From an uncultured Collinsella sp. (GTDB taxonomy: Bacteria > Actinomycetota > Coriobacteriia > Coriobacteriales > Coriobacteriaceae): a stretch of 17,880 nt of DNA. Under the pieces are notes generated by a model. The model did no database searches, had not been told where the DNA came from, and saw only the letters and a list, made by a program, of their open reading frames with translations. The stretch covers positions 1-17,880 of the forward strand of contig CABRWN010000024.1 in NCBI GenBank assembly GCA_902474645.1, written 5' to 3'. This document shows positions 11,460-16,652 of the stretch, piece after piece. Numbering within the stretch: the first letter of the stretch is position 1; each line of letters opens with the position of its first letter. The position numbers and the translations under genes are program-made.

Positions 11460-12849
11460 ACTCCTCGGCATGTGCCCCATCAAGCTCATAGAACTTGGTG
11501 GATGCCGGCAGGAACATCAGGTCGACGTCGCCGATCGGGCCCGAACGGTTCTTGGCCACGACGATACGCGTAACGCCCTCGTCGGGTCGATCGTCGCGCG
11601 AGGCCTCGGCCTCGTCGGCGGAGCGGTCCAAAAACATAACGATATCGGCGTCTTGCTCGATGGAGCCCGATTCACGAAGGTCGGAAAGCTGCGGACGCTT
11701 GCCGGTACGGGATTCGACCTGACGCGAGAGCTGCGACAGCGCGATGAGCGGGATCTTGAGCTCCTTGGCCATGATCTTCAGACCACGCGACATCTCCGAG
11801 ACCTCGACGGTACGGCTCTCGGAGCGACGTCCCGGCGGAGGACTCACCAGCTGCAGGTAGTCCAGAATGATGATTGCCTTCTCCTTGTTATGGAGCATGC
11901 GGCGACTCTTGGCGCGAATCTCGGTCACTGTGGTGCCGGGCGTATCATCAATCAGAATATCGAGCTTGGACAAGGTCTGCGTGGCCTCGTTGATATTGGC
12001 CCACTGCTCGGGGCTAATGCGGCCCATGCGGAAGTCGCTGATCGAGATCATGGCGTAGGCGCAAATCAGACGCTGGGCAATTTCCTTGCCCGACATCTCC
12101 AGAGAGAAGAAGCCGACAGTATAACCGGCAGCGGCAGCGTTAAGTGCCAGGTTCAGAGCGAACGACGTCTTACCTACAGCAGGACGGGCGCCGATGATGA
12201 TGAGCTGGCCCTCGCGAAAACCCATGAGCATACGGTCGAGTGACGGAAAGCCGGTGGGCACGCCCGCCGCCTGACCACCGGCCTGGCACACTTCCTCGGC
12301 CTCGTTATAGGCCTCGACCATAAACTCGGTCAGCGTCTTGTAGCTCGACTTGACCTCGCGTGCCGTGACCTTGAGCAGCTTGCTCTCGGCTAGCTCCACG
12401 ACCTCTTTGGTGTCGGTGGGGGCGTTATAGGCCAGCGCGTTAATCTCGTTGGTGGCGCCGATCAGCTCGCGCAGCATCGAATCGCGGCGAACGATGGCGG
12501 CATGGTGCTGCCAGTTGACGAGCGACAGGGTCTGACCCATCAACTCCAAAATGTACGCTTCGCCGCCCACGGCATCGAGCTTATTGATGCTTCGCAGGTA
12601 ATCGATCAGCGAGATGGAGTCGATGGGAATGCGGCTGTTGTACATATCGACCATCGCGGTATAGATGGTCTTATGAATGGGCCGGTAGAAGTCATCAGGC
12701 TGCAGCTCGACCTGGGCCTCTTCGACCACCTCGGGCGATAGCAGCATAGCGGCCAGTACATTGGCCTCTGCATCTTGGTTTTGGGGAAGACCCAACTTTG
12801 AGCCGCGGTCCTCAACCGTCAGCCCGGTCTCCCTATCGTCATATGCCAT
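11458..12849 (-). CDS. dnaB: Replicative DNA helicase DnaB
   Basis: This is the ring helicase that unwinds DNA at the replication fork. The N-terminal DnaB domain begins at LPQNQDAEANVLAAMLLSPE. The RecA-like C-terminal domain contains Walker A GARPAVGKT (about 220-228), VGFFSLEMSG, Walker B IIILDYLQLV, SQLSRQVE, LSDLRESGSIEQDAD and the arginine-finger region VAKNRSGPIG. No intein interrupts it. Length is 463. Three in-frame ATGs lie close together (12861, 12855, 12849); I chose the last (MAYDDRET) because GAGG is six bases before it, whereas the others have no spaced SD. It lies downstream of rplI but beyond a strong terminator, so it needs its own promoter in the 12850-13000 gap. Confidence 0.96.
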   Translation of the reverse strand: MAYDDRETGLTVEDRGSKLGLPQNQDAEANVLAAMLLSPEVVEEAQVELQPDDFYRPIHKTIYTAMVDMYNSRIPIDSISLIDYLRSINKLDAVGGEAYILELMGQTLSLVNWQHHAAIVRRDSMLRELIGATNEINALAYNAPTDTKEVVELAESKLLKVTAREVKSSYKTLTEFMVEAYNEAEEVCQAGGQAAGVPTGFPSLDRMLMGFREGQLIIIGARPAVGKTSFALNLALNAAAAGYTVGFFSLEMSGKEIAQRLICAYAMISISDFRMGRISPEQWANINEATQTLSKLDILIDDTPGTTVTEIRAKSRRMLHNKEKAIIILDYLQLVSPPPGRRSESRTVEVSEMSRGLKIMAKELKIPLIALSQLSRQVESRTGKRPQLSDLRESGSIEQDADIVMFLDRSADEAEASRDDRPDEGVTRIVVAKNRSGPIGDVDLMFLPASTKFYELDGAHAEE

Positions 12850-12950
12850 GAGCATCCTCATTCATATCGCTTGCGAGCATCCATAGTATCAGCCACGGTC
12901 CCAAAACGCGCCGCGCGCCGCCAATCATCACCGAACCAAACGGATGAACG

Positions 12951-12966
12951 GTCCTGTATATAGGAC
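12951..12966. promoter_or_regulatory. Operator-like dyad upstream of dnaB
   Basis: GTCCTGTATATAGGAC is a near-perfect palindrome of the form GTCCT-n-TATA-n-AGGAC, symmetric at 14 of 16 positions. It lies about 100 bases before the dnaB start, between the rplI terminator and dnaB. Its centre reads TATATA on the minus strand, which could be a -10 hexamer, but the matching -35 (TGGTGA) is poor. No regulator family is identified. Confidence 0.35.
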
Positions 12967-13001
12967 TTCGACACAACGTTCACCATGACACTCACTCAGC
13001 G

Positions 13002-13041
13002 CAAAAAACAAAAGGGCGCCCTGGTTTCCCAGAGCGCCCTT
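13002..13041 (-). terminator. Strong intrinsic terminator of the rpsF-ssb-rpsR-rplI operon
   Basis: On the minus strand AAGGGCGC-T-CTGG (13041-13029) closes over a GAAA tetraloop onto CCAG-G-GCGCCCTT (to 13012), followed by TTGTTTTTTG. It begins 32 bases after the rplI stop. Confidence 0.92.
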
Positions 13042-13073
13042 CTTAGAACAAGATTGTTGCGTTGCAGCAAATG

Positions 13074-13613
13074 CTACTCGGCAGCAGCCTCAGTCTCGAC
13101 CTCGGCGGTCTCGGCCTCGGCGACCTCAGCGGCCTCCTCGACCTCAGCCTCGGCAGCGAGCTCCTCGGCGGTAACGCCGACGAGAACGACAACCTCGGCC
13201 TTGATCTCGCGGTACAGCGAGATGGCAACGGTGTGGGCACCGGCAACCTTGATGGGCTTACCGAGCTCGACGCGCTTGCGGTCGATGTCCATACCGAGCT
13301 GAGCCTTAATGGCATCAGCGATCATAGCGGCGGTAACGGAGCCAAAGAGGATGCCCTCGTCGCCGACCTTGACGTCAACGGTGACCGTCTTGCCCTCGAA
13401 GGCAGCCTTGGTCTCGTTGGCGGTAGCCAGACGGACGGCCTCGCGCTTGGCGATGTTGTTGCGACGCTCGTCAAGCTGCTTGAGGTTGCCCTTGGTGGCG
13501 GCAACAGCGAGCTTCTTGGGGAACAGGAAGTTCTCAGCGTAACCCTGAGCGACCTCTACGACGTCACCCTCGCCGCCCTTGCCCTTGATCTCATCGAGAA
13601 GAATAACCTTCAT
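13074..13613 (-). CDS. rplI: 50S ribosomal protein L9 with acidic C-terminal tail
   Basis: Ribosomal protein bL9 begins MKVILLDEIKGKGGEGDVVEVAQGYAENFL, the conserved N-terminal rRNA-binding domain with FPKKLAVAAT. The connecting helix follows, then the C-terminal domain (FEGKTVTVDVKVGDEGILFGSVT, IDRKRVELGKPIKVAGAHTV). The core ends near residue 150 (E. coli L9 is 149). A tail of about 30 residues made almost only of Ala, Glu, Val and Thr follows to residue 179. AAGGGAGA precedes the ATG. It is the last gene of the rpsF operon, 15 bases after rpsR. Confidence 0.96.
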   Translation of the reverse strand: MKVILLDEIKGKGGEGDVVEVAQGYAENFLFPKKLAVAATKGNLKQLDERRNNIAKREAVRLATANETKAAFEGKTVTVDVKVGDEGILFGSVTAAMIADAIKAQLGMDIDRKRVELGKPIKVAGAHTVAISLYREIKAEVVVLVGVTAEELAAEAEVEEAAEVAEAETAEVETEAAAE

Positions 13614-13628
13614 GATGCGTCTCCCTTC

Positions 13629-13895
13629 TTAGCCGCGGTCGCGGTTGCCACGAGAGGAAACCACGGGGACGGTGTACGGCAGGAGAGCCATCTCGCGGGC
13701 GCGCTTGATGGCGTTGGCGATGTCATGCTGATGCTGCGTGCAAGCGCCAGTGACGCGACGGGGCTTGATCTTGCCACGATCGGTCATGTACTTACGGAGA
13801 AGCTGAGTATCCTTATAGTCGATGAACTCAGTGTTCTCCTTGCAGAACTGGCAGTACTTACGACGCGGCTGACGTGCAGAAAAATCATTAGCCAT
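13629..13895 (-). CDS. rpsR: 30S ribosomal protein S18, zinc-binding type
   Basis: Ribosomal protein bS18 pairs with bS6 on the small-subunit platform. The family core IDYKDTQLLRKY and GACTQHQHDIANAIKRAREMALLPY is clear. Cys15, Cys18, Cys52 and His55 make a likely zinc site, so this is the C+ form; such copies often have zinc-independent paralogues elsewhere. I start at the ATG at 13895 (MANDFSARQP), preceded by AAAGG nine bases upstream; the longer ORF start at 13946 adds unrelated residues. It lies between ssb and rplI. Confidence 0.96.
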   Translation of the reverse strand: MANDFSARQPRRKYCQFCKENTEFIDYKDTQLLRKYMTDRGKIKPRRVTGACTQHQHDIANAIKRAREMALLPYTVPVVSSRGNRDRG

Positions 13896-13967
13896 GTCAA
13901 AATACCTTTCATTTGGCAACTTCGGCGAACCGAAGCCGCCTCTCACTCAAAAATAGGTGAACAACCC

Positions 13968-14420
13968 TTAGAACGGGATGTCCTCATCGTAGACGTCGAC
14001 CGCGGGCGGCGTAGCCACCGGTGCGGCAGGACGCGCTGCGGGCGCGGGAGCTGCGGGGGCGTAACCGCCCTGATCGTAGCCACCCTGGCCACCACGGGAG
14101 CTCATAAACTCGATCTCATCGACGATGACCTCAAGCTTGCTCCGGCGCTGGCCGTCGCGCTCCCAAGAGCTGTAGCGCAGCTTGCCCTCGATCGCGACCT
14201 TGTTTCCCTTTGCCAGGAAACGGCTCACGGCCTCGGCGCGGGTGCCGAACATAGTGCAGTCGACAAAGTTGGGATAGTCCTCCCACTCGCCAGTCTGCGC
14301 ATTGCGGCGACGATCGTTGACGGCGACGCCAAAGGACAGAACCTGGGTTCCGCCGGCGGTGGCGCGCAGCTCGGGATCGCGGGTGAGGTTACCGGTGATG
14401 TTCACTCGATTGATGCTCAT
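13968..14420 (-). CDS. ssb: Single-stranded DNA-binding protein
   Basis: An OB-fold occupies residues 1 to about 110: MSINRVNITGNLTRDPELR, VLSFGVAVNDRR, WEDYPNFVDCTMFGTRAEA and the GNKVAIEGKLRYSSWE region. A Gly/Ala/Pro-rich linker follows and the protein ends in the acidic tip DEDIPF used to recruit repair and replication proteins. Length (150) is normal. AGAGGAAG lies nine bases before the ATG. Its place between rpsF and rpsR is the common bacterial arrangement and couples it to ribosomal protein expression. Confidence 0.96.
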   Translation of the reverse strand: MSINRVNITGNLTRDPELRATAGGTQVLSFGVAVNDRRRNAQTGEWEDYPNFVDCTMFGTRAEAVSRFLAKGNKVAIEGKLRYSSWERDGQRRSKLEVIVDEIEFMSSRGGQGGYDQGGYAPAAPAPAARPAAPVATPPAVDVYDEDIPF

Positions 14421-14468
14421 AACTCACTACTTCCTCTTGGGGCACAAGCCCAGTCCAAAACGACAGTC

Positions 14469-14762
14469 TTACTCCTGGTCGTCGCGACGGACGATCATGT
14501 GGCGGACCACAGCGTCGGTGATGCGCAGGACGCGATCAAGCTCGGCGATCTGGGTAGGATCTGCGTGGAAGTTGATGAGGGTGTAGTCACCATCGGTGAG
14601 GTCGTTGATCTCGTAGGCGAGCTTGCGCTTGCCCCACTCGTCAACGGAGTCGACCTTGCCAGCGCCCTCAGCGATCGTGGTATCGATACGCTTCATAACA
14701 GCGAGACGAGTCTCGGGGTCGAGCGACGGGTCAACAAAGAACAGCAGTTCATAAGCCTTCAT
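14469..14762 (-). CDS. rpsF: 30S ribosomal protein S6
   Basis: The 97-residue protein begins MKAYELLFFVDPSLDPE and contains WGKRKLAYEINDLTDGDYTLINF and RITDAVVRHMIVRRDD, the typical bS6 sequence. It forms a heterodimer with bS18 on the 30S platform. The ATG at 14762 has a near-perfect SD, AGGAGGTGA, a few bases upstream; the longer ORF from 14783 begins inside that SD region. It is first in the rpsF-ssb-rpsR-rplI operon and is preceded by a promoter and a structured leader. Confidence 0.96.
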   Translation of the reverse strand: MKAYELLFFVDPSLDPETRLAVMKRIDTTIAEGAGKVDSVDEWGKRKLAYEINDLTDGDYTLINFHADPTQIAELDRVLRITDAVVRHMIVRRDDQE

Positions 14763-14767
14763 ATTGT

Positions 14768-14816
14768 CACCTCCTCTGGGCAAATGTGGCTTCAGGTCGT
14801 GAAGGTGCGCCTGAAG
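14768..14816 (-). promoter_or_regulatory. rpsF: rpsF leader hairpin with loop complementary to the SD
   Basis: CTTCAGG (14816-14810 on the minus strand) pairs perfectly with CCTGAAG (14796-14790) around a 13-nt loop. The loop segment CACCTTC (14807-14801) can pair over seven bases (one G-U) with GGAGGTG of the rpsF ribosome binding site (14774-14768), which would form a pseudoknot hiding the SD. Leaders of rpsF operons in many bacteria bind the S6:S18 complex; I did not find the CCG bulge reported for that motif, so this may be a divergent or independent device. Confidence 0.4.
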
Positions 14817-14833
14817 CAGGAAAAGACTTGGTA

Positions 14834-14862
14834 ATAATATCTTTCAACCTCCCAGGCCGCAA
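14834..14862 (-). promoter_or_regulatory. Promoter of the rpsF operon
   Basis: TTGCGG (-35, 14862-14857) and TATTAT (-10, 14839-14834) on the minus strand are 17 bases apart. Transcription would start near 14827 and give a leader of about 65 bases containing the hairpin described for rpsF. Confidence 0.6.
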
Positions 14863-15213
14863 GAATATGCAGCTACAACCTCATGACCTCCACATATGCC
14901 CATGCTCGCACCACGTTTCATGCGCATTCCAACCAAATGCCGACCAAGAGCTTGACGGATTTGTGGACAAGATACGACGCCGCGGGGACAAGCTGAGCCA
15001 AGCCGCAGGTCAACGGGCACAAGGCTGTGGTCGCAAAATGCATACCAGTGGTCTAATGAATCGCCAAAAAAATTTTAAATTCGTTTGCTCGTGGTCTATA
15101 AAGTCCTTTTTTGAGCAATTCGCTTAGCATGATTTTGCTGGTCAGACTGCATGTGCCGCGCGTTTTAGGCACAGCGCGAGACACTGTGGATCAAAAAATG
15201 CTAAGTTTTCGGC
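14863..15213. other. Gene-free stretch between rpsF and the tRNA promoter
   Basis: I see no gene with a credible start and protein-like composition here. It holds a DnaA-box-like 9-mer (14962-14970, TTGTCCACA on the minus strand) and a second, 8-of-9 match to TTATCCACA (15185-15193, minus). An A+T-rich patch (15066-15083) lies next to a possible plus-strand promoter, TTTAAA-17-TATAAA (15074-15102), pointing at the tRNAs. Short G+C-rich dyads occur at 15152-15178. Confidence 0.5.
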
Positions 15214-15241
15214 TTGCACCTTACGATTCCTCGTGTATACT
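15214..15241 (+). promoter_or_regulatory. Promoter of the tRNA-Ser pair
   Basis: TTGCAC (15214-15219) and TATACT (15236-15241) are separated by 16 bases. The first tRNA starts 16 bases after the -10, so the 5' leader would be very short. No other promoter lies between the two tRNAs. Confidence 0.65.
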
Positions 15242-15257
15242 AACTTTCGCATTTAAC

Positions 15258-15348
15258 GGAGAGTTGTCCGAGTGGCCGAAGGAGCACGATTGGAAATCGT
15301 GTAGGCGTCAAAAGCGTCTCCAGGGTTCAAATCCCTGACTCTCCGCCA
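15258..15348 (+). tRNA. tRNA-Ser (anticodon GGA)
   Basis: The acceptor stem GGAGAGT pairs with ACTCTCC. The anticodon stem CACGA/TCGTG carries the loop TTGGAAA with anticodon GGA, reading UCC and UCU. A long class II variable arm (AGGCG/CGTCT) and the T-loop GGTTCAAATCC follow. The 3' CCA is encoded. Discriminator G is usual for serine tRNAs. Confidence 0.95.
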
Positions 15349-15356
15349 GTTAATTC

Positions 15357-15387
15357 CAAAGCAGGCCTTTGAGCCTGCTTTGTTTTT
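15357..15387 (+). terminator. Intrinsic terminator after tRNA-Ser(GGA)
   Basis: CAAAGCAGGC (15357-15366) pairs perfectly with GCCTGCTTTG (15373-15382) around a 6-nt loop, followed by TTTTT. It begins 9 bases after the tRNA and 10 bases before the next tRNA; since the second tRNA has no promoter of its own, termination here must be partial. Confidence 0.85.
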
Positions 15388-15396
15388 ACCCCACGC

Positions 15397-15487
15397 GGAG
15401 GGGTGGCAGAGTGGTTGAATGCGGCGGTCTCGAAAACCGTTTGGCCTGTATAAGGTCACGAGGGTTCGAATCCCTCCTCCTCCGCCA
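15397..15487 (+). tRNA. tRNA-Ser (anticodon CGA)
   Basis: The acceptor GGAGGGG pairs with CTCCTCC (one G-U). The anticodon loop CTCGAAA gives anticodon CGA, reading UCG. The long variable arm, the T-loop GGTTCGAATCC and an encoded CCA are all present. The last 22 bases of its body (15462-15483) occur again, inverted, at 15555-15576. Confidence 0.95.
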
Positions 15488-15498
15488 TTTTGGTTGAG

Positions 15499-15530
15499 AA
15501 AGCTCCCAAGAATGGGAGCTTTTTTGTTTT
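15499..15530 (+). terminator. Intrinsic terminator after tRNA-Ser(CGA)
   Basis: AAAGCTCCCA (15499-15508) pairs perfectly with TGGGAGCTTT (15513-15522) around a 4-nt loop, followed by TTTGTTTT. It ends the tRNA transcript 11 bases beyond the CCA. Confidence 0.9.
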
Positions 15531-15554
15531 GAGTCCCTAACAAGCAAATACGGT

Positions 15555-15576
15555 GGAGGAGGAGGGATTCGAACCC
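15555..15576 (-). repeat. Inverted copy of the tRNA-Ser(CGA) 3' end
   Basis: These 22 bases are the exact reverse complement of 15462-15483, that is, the T-arm 3' part and acceptor 3' strand of tRNA-Ser(CGA). The following bases diverge (ACC instead of GCCA), so it is not a whole tRNA and no 5' half is present. Its orientation is opposite to the tRNA, unlike the direct repeats left by integrases that use tRNA genes. Confidence 0.85.
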
Positions 15577-15691
15577 GCCAGGGCGCGGAGCGTAAAGAAA
15601 ACGCGCCAGTGGCGCGTTTTTAGCGCAGCGCGGTCGGCGCAAGCCGACCGGATAAATTTTGAGCTCCGCTCAAAATTTGGACATCCCTCCT
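15560..15691. repeat. Compact element of three perfect hairpins closed by an inverted repeat
   Basis: AGGAGGGAT (15560-15568) and ATCCCTCCT (15683-15691) form a 9-bp closing stem. Inside are three perfect hairpins in succession. AAAACGCGCC-AGT-GGCGCGTTTT (15598-15620, then TA) has a 10-bp stem. CGGTCGGC-GCAA-GCCGACCG (15631-15650) has 8 bp with a GNRA loop. The third (15654-15678) has an 11-bp A+T-rich stem, AAATTTTGAGC with GCTCAAAATTT, and loop TCC. The element overlaps the inverted tRNA fragment. It could be a small intergenic mobile repeat or a structured RNA. From 15692 to 15844 I see nothing definable except a GTAC-TAT-GTAC dyad near 15809-15819; no clear promoter for the next gene is visible. 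Confidence 0.6.
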
Positions 15692-15856
15692 ATTCAGCCA
15701 CGCCCCCATCGCGTTCAACATCAACCCAGATCCCCAAACATGGTGCCTACGCACGCATCCAGTCCCGACCGTTTGCCGAGCAATAGGGTCGCAATCGGCG
15801 TCGAACATGTACTATGTACGGGCATTGTCTAAACCCGTAACTCAAAGGACCCCATC

Positions 15857-16546
15857 TTGCCCGTCGTCGCCGCTATGACCATTACCTCGCATGCATCGGA
15901 TGCCATGGTCGCTATTCCGTTTTGGCTCGAGATGTTCGCTGTTGTCGCTGCATCGATCTCGGGTGTGCTGGTTGCGCGCGAGCACAAGCTCGACCTGGTG
16001 GGCGCGGTCGCGCTCGCGGTGGTCTGCGGTCTGGGCGGCGGTCTTTTGCGCGATATGACGCTGCAGGTGGGCAACGTCTACATCCTCAACCAGCCGATGG
16101 CACTCCCGCTTTCCATTGCCACGGCAGCCATCATCTATATTTTCCCGGCAATCGTCGACAAACCCGAAAAACTCATTCCCCTGCTCGACATCATCTCGGT
16201 CGGCATCTACGCCGCCACTGGAGCAGACAAGGCGCTAGTCTACGGCTTTGCGCCGGCGGTGTGCATCATGATGGGCTTCTTCACCGCGGTGGGCGGCGGA
16301 ATGTTGCGCGACGGCTTTATGGGCGTGGTTCCGGGCATTTTCCAACGCACTAACTTTTATGCCATCGCCGCCATCGCCGGATCGGCAAGCTATGTAAGCC
16401 TCGTTATGAGTGGCTTGGTCAGCAATGTCGTCGCGTTGGTCGTATGCGTTGTCGTGACCATGGGTCTGCGCTGGCTCTCACTGCGCTTTGACATCAAAAG
16501 CCCCACTGAAGAAGATATCGCGCGCTTCTTGCACCGTAAAAAGTAG
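15857..16546 (+). CDS. TRIC-family small membrane channel (UPF0126, YadS/YicG-like)
   Basis: The 229-residue, very hydrophobic protein contains the duplicated three-helix unit of the family. Repeat one runs from about 25 to 100 with LVAREHKLDLVGAVALAVV and GGGLLRD (60-66). Repeat two runs from about 108 to 202 with ISVGIYAATGADKAL and GGGMLRD (146-152). The paired GGGxLRD motifs are diagnostic. Prokaryotic members form trimeric potassium-permeable channels; the Pfam name Gly_transporter reflects an older proposal. The start is uncertain: TTG at 15857 has AAAGGA seven bases upstream, while ATGs at 15875 and 15905 have no SD; all precede the first helix. The gene seems to stand alone. Confidence 0.88.
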   Translation: MPVVAAMTITSHASDAMVAIPFWLEMFAVVAASISGVLVAREHKLDLVGAVALAVVCGLGGGLLRDMTLQVGNVYILNQPMALPLSIATAAIIYIFPAIVDKPEKLIPLLDIISVGIYAATGADKALVYGFAPAVCIMMGFFTAVGGGMLRDGFMGVVPGIFQRTNFYAIAAIAGSASYVSLVMSGLVSNVVALVVCVVVTMGLRWLSLRFDIKSPTEEDIARFLHRKK

Positions 16547-16615
16547 ACAGTGCGGAACAACCCTTCGAAATGCAACCGAGAGGTTCTTTTAGAGCGCCCA
16601 CGCGTTGGGTACCCT

Positions 16616-16640
16616 GTTAGATATATGCCGAGTATCTAAC
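16616..16640 (+). promoter_or_regulatory. Perfect 8-bp dyad before the beta-helix protein gene
   Basis: GTTAGATA (16616-16623) and TATCTAAC (16633-16640) are perfect inverted repeats separated by 9 bases. They end directly before the ribosome binding site (GAAGGA, 16641-16646) of the gene starting at 16653. It could be a repressor operator near the promoter or an mRNA hairpin next to the SD. I find no convincing -35/-10 pair here. Confidence 0.4.
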
Positions 16641-16652
16641 GAAGGATTCACT

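Noticed and set aside
15462..15576. attL/attR pair of an integrated element at tRNA-Ser
   Set aside because: The two copies are inverted and only 71 bases apart, with no integrase between or near them.
15253..15642. 129-codon minus-strand ORF across both tRNA genes (GGIRTLVTLYRPNGF and similar)
   Set aside because: It is a translation of the tRNA-Ser antisense strands, a well-known source of spurious proteins.
15553..15786. 77-codon ORF over the hairpin element
   Set aside because: The frame is a by-product of the inverted tRNA fragment and hairpins; there is no SD and no protein-like pattern.
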